This document shows positions 1 through 13,795 of a stretch of DNA of 64,000 bases, in pieces (within the stretch, counting starts at the first letter, position 1; each line of letters opens with the position of its first letter). The translations under genes were made by a program, and so were the position numbers. The notes beneath the pieces are model-generated. The model was not told the DNA's origin and did no database searches. It saw nothing but the letters and a program-made list of their open reading frames with translations. The DNA comes from Patagioenas fasciata (lineage: Eukaryota; Chordata; Aves; Columbiformes; Columbidae), in NCBI RefSeq assembly GCF_037038585.1, contig NC_092523.1, positions 2,175,001-2,239,000 of the forward strand, given 5' to 3'.

Positions 1-1819
1 GTGACCAACTCATAATCTCATTGAAAAATGATATTGAGTTTGCCTGACAGATTCTGTTTCCCTTCCTGAAGAAGAAGGAACCTCTGCGGGTAGGTCCCTT
101 GCCCTGGATCCTGGAACCCCTGTAGTTGCCCCCCACACTCTCCTCCTGCACCCCCAACCTCTGTCTGCTCCCACCTCTCCCTACTGCTGTCCCCAGACCC
201 CTTTGGCCATAACCCCACTCTCAGCCAGGCTGGGCGTCCTTATCATTTGCTTTCTTCTACCGAATCACTTGAAGCTGGACAAGGAAAGACACACGAGATT
301 GCTAAAGCAGCAGGAGCACCGCAGATGCTGACTCAGCACACACGCCTGCCAGCCCTGTTTGCTCTGGGTGTGCAGCAGCCTGGTTTCCTTCTCCAAAGCC
401 GACCTTTAGCACCCTCCGCTTCACCCCTAGGGCAATCAATAAATAAATCTCTGCAGCCTGGAGAGGTGCCTGCATTTCGTTCATCCCCCTTCCCTCAGTC
501 GCCTTCTGTGTTTTGGCCGCACGGTGGCAACTGAAAGTGCCTGTAAATGCAATTTTGCCCTTGCCATGGGGGAAAGCTCAGCCCATAAATGCAGTTTTGC
601 CCTTTCAGGGATGAAAGCTCAGGGCTTGGCTGCCCTTTCGCAAGGCGAGGGGGAAAGAGCTGCAGCCGGGATGGAGACACAAGGAGCCGTGGGAGCTGGG
701 GTGGCTGCTCCTGGTTGTAGGGAGGGTGGGAGAAGCCCTGTGAGCAGCTGGTACCTTTGAGAAGGGCCACAGCTCCCTCTGCACCCATTGCCACCATCCC
801 ACACATTTGGATGCCACACACAGCAGCTCACTGCATGCTTGGGACCATAATTACACCCTGGTCATGCTGGTCTTGAGCAAGTGCCCTCACCTAGACCCAG
901 CTCCGCAGGGTTTATTGCCCCTGGGTACATTCATCTGCACGTCTCAGAAACCACAAAACAATCCATTCTTCCACAACAGAGGATAAATCCCTGTTTTCCA
1001 GGCACTGGGCTCTGTGCTTTGAATCCTGTTCTGCTTCACATCTCAAGACTCTCTCATATTTTCACACTGTCCCCCAAATTCCTGCTTGGGATGTATCTTG
1101 ATGCTTCTAATAACTAATTTTGTCTTGTCATGCATTTCATTATACTTTTTTTTTCTGCATACAGGAAATCCATAGCTAACAAACTGAAACAGTGGCGAGA
1201 TGGAGTTCAGCCCCAGAATTCCAGCTTCCAACCTTTGTGGAAGAGTTTTCAAATCTGACTTTCTGGTTTAATCCAATACAGGGATGGGGATCTCTGGTGG
1301 CAATGCTGGGGTGAAGAACTTTCGGCAAGTTGAAATTCCTGCCAAAACCCTCCATGGGATATCTTCATCCAGACAGGATCTGAAGATCAAAGAGGTCAAT
1401 CCCCACCAGATGTTCAGAGCTTCTCCTTGGAGCGAGAGGTCTGCCGGCATCCGAGGCGTCTTGTCCTTAGGAGGTGACACAAAGAGCTGCCGAACGTGCT
1501 GAAATCCCACAGCTGGGGTGGCCTTTGGGCTCCTAAAAGCAACAAGCAGAGCTCAGGAGAAAACCACAGTCGCCCCTTCCAGCAGCCCCTGGGCACTCAG
1601 GACAATGGTGACTCCAGCCAGGGCCACCTTGTGTGACTTCCAACCCTGCCCTTCTTGGGTGGTAACGCCGGGCAGAATTCGGGCTTTTCCTGGAATCCAT
1701 TGTTAACAGTCCTTGGCAGAGGGAGCTGAGCGTTTCCTCGCCAACACCCGTGAGCCCTGGCAGGGTGATGGCAGTGGGAATACAGCTCAAAAATAACCCC
1801 TCCCTTGGGTACTCTGGAT
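1..1819. other. Non-coding, no gene recognised
   Basis: Unique sequence of mixed composition. Short open frames show no family motif and no splice-consistent conservation. In mammals the gene left of SPR is EXOC6B; no exon of it was recognised here. Confidence 0.5.
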
Positions 1820-2018
1820 TTAGAATCATTTTGGTTGGGAAAGACCCTCAAGATCATCGAGTCCAACTATTCCCCCACCTCCGGCACTGCCCTATGTCCC
1901 TGAGACCCTCCTGTCCGTCTGTCCAACCCTCCAGGGATGGTGACTCCGCCACTGCCCTGGGCAGCCTGTTCCAATGCCCAACAGCCTTTTCCGGGGAGAG
2001 TTTGTTCCTAATATTATT
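1820..2018 (-). mobile_element. CR1 LINE 3' fragment
   Basis: It begins with the reverse-complemented tail TAGAATCATTTTGGTTGGGA and continues with the GATCATCGAGTCCAAC and CACTGCCCTGGGCAGCCTG blocks of the type-B CR1 seen elsewhere in the window. Confidence 0.9.
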
Positions 2019-3940
2019 GGTAGCTTCCTTGAGCATATAAAACATGAGACTTGAGCAGGCTCTGAAATTGCTGAGCGATCTTTAGGATTTAATATTCTCC
2101 AAGAAAAGCAAAATAGTCAATATCGGCACGATTGTGTCGAGTTAAAACCCAGTGGGAGAAGCAAACTGCTGTCACAGGAACCAGAGAGCATCTGGTGTAA
2201 GAACACGGAAACACCAGGGGATTAAATTTAACCTCTTTAACTACGCAAGCAGAACCTTAATATCATGCTGACCATCACCCAGCTATTTAGGAAGGGTCTC
2301 TACCATGCACTGAGTCCATCAAGCGAACACATCTTGGGCGCAGCCTTAGCAAAATTGGGTCATAAATCAGATTTTGCTGATAGGCCACAATCTTCTTATT
2401 TTCTTCTTGTTATTGTTGTTTTCTTCTTGTTTTCTTCTTCTCATTTTCTTCCCTTGTTTCCAGCACACAACACATCACCCCACAAGCCGCCCACCTGAGG
2501 TCAGGAGATGCTGCTTTGCAGCATAAAGTGACACTCAAGAAATCCTCACAATGATTGCCTGAAAAAGCAACCCAGGGAGTGAAAAAACCATCAATCTGAG
2601 GGAGATATTTCATAGCTCTTGGGGGTTATGAAAATCCCTTCTAACTACTTTCTCATCCAGTCTTTACAGTATGAAAGCATATTAACTTTGCTAATATATA
2701 TACATATAAATAGCTGCAAAGTAAGGAAAATATGTGGGTGCAGCAGCTAAAGAAGCGAAGGAGAGAAGTCACAGATAACAAGAAAAAACAATGAGTTTTT
2801 GTTCTTTTTCTCGAGCACATCAGGAGTTCGATGGTTGTGCAGGTCAGCTCTGCGAAAGCCGCACAGGGGATCATTTTGCTGAGCCTGCAATGACCAAGAG
2901 CCAAAAAAATACATCACGACGCCCTCAATTCGCCTCAATTTGCACAGCGCAAGGTGCGCCCTTGGCACGAGGCTGTTTGCTTACGGAGGAGCAAAAAAGA
3001 ATGAGGCACAAGGAGATTTCTTATGGATTTATAACTTCCCTGCAGCTCTGCCCTCCAGTTCCAGCGCTGGGCTGATTTGGTCACCAGTCCCTCGCTTAGA
3101 TCTTTTAATTTTTAATGAATATTAGCACAAGCAGCTTCTAGCAGCTTAAAAAATCTGCATCCCAGACCCTCGCTCCATCTATACCCTGGTAAGGAGCCAG
3201 ATGGAAGAGATGAAGGAAGGTCCAGCAAAACCCTGGTTGTTTCCAGTTGGCCCAGCTCTGCTTTGAGCACCGGTACTGCGAGCAACATCGCACTGGAAAT
3301 CGAGGCATTGATGGATGCAGGAGATGGGAGCTGCCAAAATGGGAAGGGGGCGACTGGCAATGGCAAAAGCAAGTTCTGCCATCAAGAAGCTATTTGTGAA
3401 AAAAATACACATTTGCCATCATTTTTTTTGTTTTCTGATGATCTTAATTTCACCGAACGTGTAAGATTCGCTTGAGCAAAACAAATAGCGCTCTTGGGTT
3501 TTTTGCCATAGCATGAATTTTTAATGCTTTGTTAAAAGGCTGGAGGGTTTCAGCTCAGTCTTTGGGGGTTTAATAGAGTGAAACTTCGTGACCTGCTCAG
3601 GCACCGTGGGGCCATCTGTGCCCAGATGGAACAGCTGGGAAACCAAACCCATCTCCCAGTTATTCCACACAAACCTCACAAAAAACCTCTTTGAAGTCGG
3701 CTGCGTGTTCGCACAGAAATGTATTTCTTTTTAAAAAGGGGTTTTAGGACTCTTGGGGATCAGATGGTGCTTTTGCTACAACCAGAGGCAAGTGCCAAAA
3801 ATAGTGATGGCCAAGAAAGGTGTGTAAAGAGGAGGGGGAAAAAAAGGTGTCCAAGAGGAGAATTGTAGCAGCTGCAGGCAGGAAAGCGCCGAGGCTGGGG
3901 AGGTGCAAGGTGCATTTACACCCATGCTGGAAAAAATGTA
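2019..3940. other. Non-coding flank left of SPR
   Basis: Nothing protein-coding recognised. A short TTCTTGTT-rich stretch lies at 2395-2460. The sequence becomes progressively A-rich towards 3,800. Confidence 0.5.
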
Positions 3941-4262
3941 TAGGAAAAATATATTAAATTATAATTAATTATATTAAAAATATATTGAAAAAAGTATTGA
4001 AAAATATATTGAAAATGTATTGGCGAAAAGTGCATTGGAAGAATGTGTTGGAGGAAAATATATTGAAAAAAATGTGTTGGAGGAAAATCTATTGAAAAAA
4101 ATGTGTTGGAGGAAAAATCTATTGAAAAACTGCATTAAAGGAAAATGAATTGAAAAAAAATTATTGGAAAAACATGCATTGGAAAAAATTGCATTGGAGA
4201 AAAACGCATTGGGGAAAAAAATTGTATTAAAGGAAAATGCTTTGAAAAAAAAACGTACGGGA
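3940..4262. repeat. AT-rich degenerate minisatellite upstream of SPR
   Basis: About 20 imperfect copies of a roughly 14-18 base unit built on A(T)TTG-GAAAAA-TG(C/T). The recurring cores are TGCATTGGA, TGTGTTGGAGGAAAA and TCTATTGAAAAA. The array ends abruptly at the GC-rich SPR promoter. One strand is strongly A-rich. Confidence 0.8.
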
Positions 4263-4269
4263 GGAAAAA

Positions 4270-4515
4270 GAACCGCGGAAAAGCTCAAGCGCAGCCGCGC
4301 TGCAGCCGCGCAGGTCCCGGGGGCGGAGCCACCGCCGCGGAGCTCTCGGATTGGGTGGCGCCGCGCTGGCCACGCCCATGCATCTCGCATAGACCAATCG
4401 GAACTGGCAGCGGTGCCGGCGCGTTCGGAGCGGCCATTCACAAAGCGGTGGGGGGGATGAATGGGGCGGGTCATGTGATGGGGTGTATTCCCACGCCCAC
4501 TTCGCTCGGGCCGGT
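4270..4515 (+). promoter_or_regulatory. SPR: SPR promoter / CpG-rich 5' flank
   Basis: A sharp change from AT-rich repeat to CpG-rich DNA occurs at about 4260. Visible elements are an inverted CCAAT box (ATTGG, 4350-4354), a direct CCAAT (4394-4398), an Sp1-type GC box GGGGCGGG (4463-4470) abutting an E-box TCATGTGA (4471-4478), and CACGCCCAC near 4491. No TATA box is visible. The layout is that of a TATA-less housekeeping promoter. The transcription start is not determined. Confidence 0.7.
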
Positions 4516-6839
<2,324 letters not shown>

Positions 6840-7089
6840 GTTACTCTCTCCTCCACCCTTCGTGCTTTGCTCTCTGCTTCTGTCCCTCGAGCTGCGTCTT
6901 GGGTGCCTCCTGCTCCCTCCAGCGTGTTTGGTGACCGTGTTTGAGTCCTGGGTGCTGTGCGGTTTTCAAGAGGAGACCTTTGGGTGCCTTATAAACAATC
7001 CTAGTGCCCTGATGGGGAGAATTTACTGTTTCACTGAGCTCTCGTGGGCACCCACCAGCAGGAATGAGGATTCCTCAGCTGCTGGAGAT

Positions 7090-7495
7090 CATAGAATAAT
7101 GGAATAATTTGGGTTGAAGGGACCTTCCCAGCTCCCCCAGTGCCACCCCTGCCATGACAGGGACATCTTCACCAGCTCAGGGTGCTCAGAGCCCCGTCCA
7201 GCCTGGCCTGGGATGTCTCCAGGGATGGTTCATCCACCACCTCTCTGCCCAACCTGGGCCAGGCTCTCACCACCCTCAGGGCCAACAATTTCTTCCCCAT
7301 GTCCAGCCTGAATCTCCCTCCTTTAGTTTAAAACCATCACCCCTTGTCCTATCACAACAGGCCCTGCTGAAAAGTCTGTCCCCATCTTTCTTATCAGCCC
7401 CTTTTAAGTCCAGAAAGGCCACACTAAGGTCTCCCTGGAGCTCCTCTTCTCCAGCTGAACACCCCAACTCTCTCAGCCTGTCCCCACAGCAGAGG
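7090..7495 (-). mobile_element. CR1 LINE 3' fragment just downstream of SPR
   Basis: It runs from the reverse tail CATAGAATAATGGAATAATT to CTCTCTCAGCCTGTCCCCAC. It starts 250 bp after the SPR stop, so it may lie inside the 3' UTR. Confidence 0.93.
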
Positions 7496-8962
7496 TGGCT
7501 TTTCCAAGGGAACAGGCACAGAATTCTTAAAACTCTCTCCTGGGCAGGAGTTTGGGAGCCAAGGAGGCACCGAGGCACATGGGGCCGGGTCAGAAAGCCA
7601 CCCCAGAAGGTCTCAAAGGATTAGGATTAGAACTGAGTGTCCCCTTGTCTGTCCCCTTTACCCCTTGGGAGCTGTGTGCTCAACACCTGAGCAAGTCACC
7701 AAAGTGCAAAAGAGCCATTCCCAGGTCTGGAGGTGGTGACTGTCACACCAAAGCCTGGACTGTCCATCCCCCATCTCGCCAGTGGCTTGTCCGGCTCTCC
7801 TGCAGTTCTGGGATCGTCTCTGGGAGTTCTGTGCTTTAAGACGTGGAGCAAAGGCTGTTCCCATGTGTTGTGCAGTAAGTGGCCAGGAGAGGGAGCTGGC
7901 CTTGCAGGAGATGTGACAACCTGGCTGCCTGGCGGGGCCACCACCTCCTGTAAGCCTGGGTTGGAGCACATCGGAGCCCCAGCCCTGAGTTCACACTGCG
8001 CTCCTGCTTGCAGGTTCTGGGTCCTAGCCTGGAGCTGGGGCTTCACCCCTCCTGGGCTGTTCTTTTAATTATTTGTGGGGTTTTACCCTCATTTTTTCCA
8101 TCCATTCCAGGAGGCACAGGCGTTTAGAGACCTGTCTTCTAGAAAGCAGCCGATGTGCAGCTGTGTTGATCTGCAGAGCTGCTTTGATGTGCAGTGGCAT
8201 CCCCTGGAGGTGCCCACGGGCCCTCTGTGCTCGGTGACAGCGCCTTCCTCCAGTCCTCTGTCTCTAATCTTTCACATTTTGTCCGCCTGGATCTACAATC
8301 ATTAAAAGCTTCTGGTCTGGGTCTTCTGCTGTATCTTTACAAGTGGAGGAGTTTTGAGGAGGGATCCTGGGTTGAGCAGCATCTTCATCCAACAAGTCAT
8401 GAATGTGCCCTCCTGGAGTCCTGTTCTTCCATCTCTGAGCTATATCATTAACTCTGTGTTAACCTAATCCTGTCAAGCTCAACAAAACCTTCTCTCCAGC
8501 TGATCTGCAGCCTGGTTTCATCTTCCCTCTACGCCTGTGAAACTCATTATTAGTAAAACCCCCTCTGCTGCTCACTACACTGCCAAGGGGGTTGTTTTCC
8601 TGGGATTTGGTGCCTGGTGGTGTTTAATGTGGTCTGTGGAGCCTGGATGAACCTGCTGCTGCTAAAAATCCCCCATCTCCTCACCCTGTATCCGTACGGG
8701 CTTGTCCCATCCCCGGTTAGGTAGAAATCATCTTTTTTGGGATCTGGCTTTCTGCAAAAAAATAACCTCAGAGCTGGGGTCCTGTGTCCTCTGCCTGACC
8801 GGGGCTGCATTGTAGGGAGGTAACACCCCCCTTAAAAGCTCATGGAACCCCAAATTGCAGGAGGAGCTGGGACAGTATTGGGGGACAGGGCTGTACTGGA
8901 CATGGGGACCCCTTGGTACTAGCAGGTGGGAGATGCACATTGGCTTTTTAGGGTAAGACATT
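7496..8962. other. SPR 3' flank, unique
   Basis: No gene recognised. An ATTAAA hexamer at 8301-8306 is one possible distal SPR poly(A) signal, but nothing else supports it. Confidence 0.4.
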
Positions 8963-9330
8963 AAATTCAACCTGGAGAACAGGAGCTGAGGGGAGACCTT
9001 CTGATCTCTGAACTGCCTGAAAGGAGCTTGGAGCCAGGGGGCTCGGGCTCTGCTCCCCAGGAACAAGCGCCAGGAGCAGAGGAAACGGCCTCAAGTCGCG
9101 CCAGGGGAGGTTGAGGTTGGATGTGGGGAACAATTTCTTCCCCAAAGGGCTGTGGGGCATTGGAACAGGCTGCCCAGGGCAGTGCTGGAGTCACCATCCC
9201 TGGGGGGTTGGACAGACGGACATGAGGTTCTCAGGACATGGGGCAGTGCCAGGGGTGGGTTATGGTTGGACTCCATGATCTTGAGGGTCTTTTCCAACCA
9301 AAATCATTCTATGATTCTAAATCCAGGGTA
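8963..9330 (+). mobile_element. CR1 LINE 3' fragment (type B)
   Basis: Sense copy from CAACCTGGAGAACAGGAGCT through GGCTGTGGGGCATTGGAACA to the tail CAAAATCATTCTATGATTCT. Confidence 0.93.
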
Positions 9331-9609
9331 CCCAATGGGGGGGGTGTTTTTGGACACCATTCTTGGTTGAGGTCTCACCACCCTCCAGTGGCTGGGGGTG
9401 TATCAGCAGCTCTGTGGGTTATCTCAGAGCATCTGTGTGAGGGGCTGTGGGATCACAGAGGTGCCACTTCAAACCAGACACTTCTCCAACCCAAACCTCT
9501 TCCCCAGGACGGTATTTATGGGCAGAGCTGCAGACAATGTTAATGAAATCATTAATGAAATACTGTGTAGCGGATGCACTCAACACCCCCCCTGACAAAA
9601 ATTTCATCC

Positions 9610-9893
9610 TTGTCTGGCCTGAATCTCCCTCCTTTAGTTTAAAACCATCACCCCTTGTCCTATCCCAACAGGCCCTGCTCAGAAGTCTGTCCCCATCTAT
9701 ATTATCAGCTCTTTTAGGCCCAGAAAGGCTGCACTAAGGTCTCCCTGGAGCTTCTCTTCTCCAGCTGAACACCCCAACTCTCTCAGCCTGTCCCACAGCA
9801 GAGCTGTTCCAACCCTTGGACCATTTTTGTGGTCTCCTCTGAACTTGCACCAACAGCTCCATGTCAGTTCTGTGCTGGGACCTGGGTCACTTT
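9610..9893 (-). mobile_element. CR1 LINE fragment, 3' end missing
   Basis: Reverse-oriented type-A CR1 beginning at GGCCTGAATCTCCCTCCTTT. It lacks the terminal 3' part but extends further 5' (TGTGGTCTCCTCTGAACTTG) than most copies here. Confidence 0.85.
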
Positions 9894-10291
9894 TCTCTCC
9901 CTTTTCCCTTTCGCCCAGGGACAGCCCACGAGCAGCAGGAGCAAAAATCAGTCTTGGTGTCCCTGTCCCTTCAGCCAGGAAACTTTACATCTGCTTGAAG
10001 AGGAAACCTGTTGTCACCACCGAGCACCAGCCCTGTGGCTGCAGCGATGTGCTGCGGCTCATGCTGCCCATTTCTGCTGCTGGAGCAACCACGTGCTTGA
10101 AGTTCAAAGGAGTAAGTCTGGCTTCAGCATGGCCACTCCAACCTGTCTCCTGGGTACTTTCATTTTTAGGAATTTCATTCCCTTGCATTCACTGTGTGTG
10201 TTTAGGTGTTTGGCATCACTCTGTAACTCTCAGGGATGTGCCGAGCTTGTGACTCCTGCTCCTGGATATGAGCTCTACCCAGAAATGCTGT

Positions 10292-10742
10292 GGTGATGCT
10301 ATCAAGGCATCCCCTGAGTACCAACATCCCCCAGATACCAGCATCCCCTGAGTACCGGCACCTTCCAGGTACCAGCATCCCCTGAGTACTGGCATCCCCT
10401 GAGTACCAGCATCCTCCGGGTACCAGCATCCCCCAGGTACCAGCATCCCCTGACCAGGGAGAGATGCCATGATGCTCTCAGGGCATCCCCTGAGTACCAG
10501 CATCCCCTGGATACCAGCATCCTCCGGGTACCAGCATCCCCCAGGTACCAGCATCCCCTGGCCAGGGAGAGATGCCATGATGCTCTCAGGGCATCCCCTA
10601 GGTACCAGCATCCCCTGGATACCAGCATCCCCTGGATACCAGCATCCTCCGGGTACCAGCATCACCCAGGTACCAGCATCCCCTGCCCAGGGAGAGATGC
10701 TGTGATGCTCTCAGGGCATCCCCTAGGTACCAGCATCCCCCA
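10292..10742. repeat. 18-bp minisatellite with higher-order repeats
   Basis: The basic unit is about 18 bases (GGTACCAGCATCCCCTGG). Blocks of units are punctuated by a diverged segment carrying CCAGGGAGAGATGCCATGAT then GCTCTCAGGGCATCCCCT at about 10452, 10560 and 10685, with a degenerate copy near 10280. Punctuation spacing is 108 and 125 bases, close to 6 and 7 units. Confidence 0.9.
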
Positions 10743-11387
10743 CCTCAGGGCGAGGACCCAGTTCCCGTGCTCCATGGGTCTGGCCAACATCTGTGCACCC
10801 TCGAATGCTGTGAGATGCAATGGCAAAACGACATGATTTTTTTTTGCTTTCTCCCTTTTTCCAATATTTTCTGTGACCAGCTGAGGGCGTCCCGAACCCG
10901 GGTAACGGCACCAGCCAGTGCAGAGAGCCGGGAGTACGGGCTCTGATGGACATGGAGCATTCTCCCTGACACGTCTAAGCTGGGGCCTGTTAAGCCAAAA
11001 ATCCTGCCTAGCGTGATGGGGTCCCTGCAAGTGGGTCTGTCCGCCCGCCAGCCTCCTCTTGCACAAGGCATTTTACCCCTTTTTCCCCCTTTTTTTTGCC
11101 TTAGCTTTTTCCTATCCCACCCCAGAGTGAAGTGCTGGGGTTCATGGCAGCCCCAGGAAGGGTTGTCCAGCCCACTGTTCCCTATATGTCCCTCCTTCCT
11201 CTGAGCTCACCTGCTTACAAGAAAAGCAGTTTTCTCGCTACTGGGGGGGCGAAGCAGCCTGCTGGATGTACTGCCGGAGCTGGACCCTTCCTGGCCACAG
11301 CGATTGCTGTCATGAATTGAAAGGATGATGCCTCCCTGAGCCCTGGTGAATGGGGAGAGATAAGGCTGGAGTGCAAGGGGTGCAGGT
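10743..11387. other. Intergenic, unique
   Basis: Nothing recognised apart from short T- and C-runs near 10,840 and 11,070-11,100. Confidence 0.5.
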
Positions 11388-11552
11388 AGAATCATAGAAT
11401 CATTTTGGTAGGAAGAGACCCTTAAGATCATCGAGTCAAATCATTCCCCCACCCTTGGCACTGCCCGATGTCCTGAGAACCTCATCTCCATCTGTCCAAC
11501 CCTCCAGGGATGGTGACTCCATAATTTCACTGGGCAGCCTGTTCCAAGATCT
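11388..11552 (-). mobile_element. CR1 LINE 3' fragment
   Basis: Reverse tail AGAATCATAGAATCATTTTG, then GATCATCGAGTCAAATC and CTCCAGGGATGGTGACTCC, truncated at GGGCAGCCTGTTCCAAGA. Confidence 0.9.
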
Positions 11553-13130
11553 CTATTAAAGTGCTGCAGAAAACCCTGGGGACCCTACCCAGCCCCTCTC
11601 CATGCTGGGGGAGACACTGTCCCCTTTGTCCCCACGTTGCAACTCGGGGAACTGGGTTATGAAAGGAGTCAAAGCCACTGCTGGGGTTTTATTTCCACAT
11701 ACGTGAGCAGGTCTCCAGGACAGCGGTGAGGGTGAGCTTCCTAAATCCCCCCCAAAGCCTCCCAAATTAAAACCGACGTGCACCCAATGACCTCCCAAAT
11801 CTCAGCTGCTGACTTGGGCTGCCCCCAGCTCAGCGAGACGAGCGGCTGCGGCCAGGTTCCGCTGCCCCTTATTAAAGCTTTCGCAGCAGAAGGGAAGAAG
11901 AAGACCTTTATTTTCCCATCCGGTGCCTAGAAATGCTGAGCACGGGCTTTTCAGCCGGGACACCAAGTGCCCAGAGAGCTGCTTGTTCACAAACAGCCAT
12001 GAGGCCAAAGGTAAATGGTCTGTTCCTCCAGCAAAGATGCTCCCGGGGAGGGACAAAGGTCTGGAGGTGCCAACGTTTCCCACCTGGGGACCCCCATCCC
12101 ATGGGCACAGACGCCCCAGCGATGCCCACGGAGACACCTCAAACCTCCCACCTCTCTACATGACAAGTCAGGACCTTTGAAGGGTTTTCTTGGGATTTGG
12201 TGGATGTTCCCCCAGCTCCAGAGGGTTAGAACAACAAATATCTCTCTGCTGAGCTGGCACCGGTTCTCACCAGCGCTTCTCCCCAAGACTGAACACTCAC
12301 TCGTGCGTCTTCTTCCCATTCCTCACTCTCAGCCTCTTGACCTGCTTCTATTCTTCTCCCCTCTCTGTTGTCCCCTGGTTTTGGTGGCCTCAGCATTAAG
12401 CGAGAAGAAGGACCAGCTCCAGGCTGGCCATGTCCCCTGGAGCTGCCATTTAATGTGTAACGAGGGACTCGTTGATCCAGGGAGAAGAGATGAGAGATTA
12501 ACCCAGTTTAGAGTCAAAGAGCAGTGGGTTTGCTGGTAAACTGTCCTGTTCCTGCGAGCTTCAAATGCCTTTAATGAGTTATTATTTAGTCCGCTATGGA
12601 GGTTAATGGGGGGACATTGCAGAAATGATCTGTGATTAATTAAACCTTCTTTATCCGGTGCGGGTAGAGCAGCTGGACTCACTAAGCTGGGACTAGCACC
12701 AGATCCCCAGCTTCAGTATCACTCCCGGTGTTGTCCCGCACCCACCGAATTCACTGGCAATCAAACCAGGTCTTGCAGACCAACAGCCACCTCCACCCTG
12801 GTGGGAAAGAGCTGCTAGAAATGGGAAGAAAAGAAGAGTTTTCCCCTGTTTTTTTATGCAGCACCCAAAGCCAGACTTTGTCCTGTTTGGCGCTGGCCCA
12901 TGTGGGATGCAGCCGGATGCGTTTCAAACCTTCTTCTCTGAGTATCGAGAGCGGAGCCGGGGGCACGCTGAGGCCGGGATGCTCCCTGGTTCTTTTGGGA
13001 CTCAGGGACGCTGCTGGTCCTGACACCGGCGCCTTCCTGTGCCCTTTCCTTCAGCAGAGCTCCCAGTTCAGATCAGCACATCCATCCTCCCCCTCCACGG
13101 CCTGTCCTGAGCCACCTCTGCAGTGCATCA
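11553..13130. other. Intergenic, unique
   Basis: No gene recognised. An AT-richer stretch at 12,560-12,660 (with GTGATTAATTAAACC) could be a small regulatory element; low support. Confidence 0.4.
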
Positions 13131-13570
13131 CAGGATCACAGAATCATTCAGGTTGGAAGAGACCCTCAAGATCATGGAGTCCAACCATAACCCACCCCTG
13201 GCACTGCCCCATGTCCTGAGAACCTCCTGTCCGTCTGTCCAACCCTCCAGGGATGGTGACTCCAGCACTGCCCTGGGCAGCCTGTTCCAATGCCCCACAG
13301 CCCTTTGGAGAAGAAATTGTTCCCAGATCCAACCTCAACCTCCCCTGGCGCAACTTGAGGCCGTTTCCTCTGCTCCTGGCGCTTGTTCCTGGGGAGCAGA
13401 GCCCGACCCCCCTGGCTCCAAGCTCCTTTCAGGCAGTTCAGAGATCAGAAGGTCTCCCCTCAGCTCCTGTTCTCCAGCTGAACCCCCCAGGTCCCTCAGC
13501 TGCTCCCATCACACTGGTGCTCCAGCCCTCAAACCCTCCTGTGCTGGTGGCTCAGCCCTTGCCCAAGCAC
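13131..13570 (-). mobile_element. CR1 LINE 3' fragment (type B)
   Basis: From the reverse tail CACAGAATCATTCAGGTTGG through GAACCTCCTGTCCGTCTGTC to CAGCTGCTCCCATCACACTG. Confidence 0.93.
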
Positions 13571-13672
13571 TGAATAATCCCAGCAGATCCCTATCCTTCC
13601 CAGTAGGATACTGGGGGTCTCTGGCAGATGCTCAGCACTGGGATTTACACCAGAAAGGCCAAACAAACCGTA

Positions 13673-13795
13673 AAATCATAGAATAATTTTGGTTGGAAGA
13701 GGCCCCCAAGATCATTGAGTCCAAGCGTTCCCCCACCCCTGGGCACTGCCCCATGTCCTGAGAACCTCATCTCTGTCTGTTCAACCCCTCCAGCT
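13673..13795 (-). mobile_element. CR1 LINE 3' fragment, short
   Basis: Reverse tail AAATCATAGAATAATTTTGG followed by CCAAGATCATTGAGTCCAAG; truncated after about 120 bp. Confidence 0.88.

Noticed and set aside
1-4500. Search for EXOC6B first exon left of SPR
   Set aside because: No recognisable coding match; in mammals it is tens of kilobases away.
10292-10742. CRISPR-like array of direct repeats
   Set aside because: Units are contiguous or merely punctuated by a related segment, without unique spacers, and the genome is eukaryotic.
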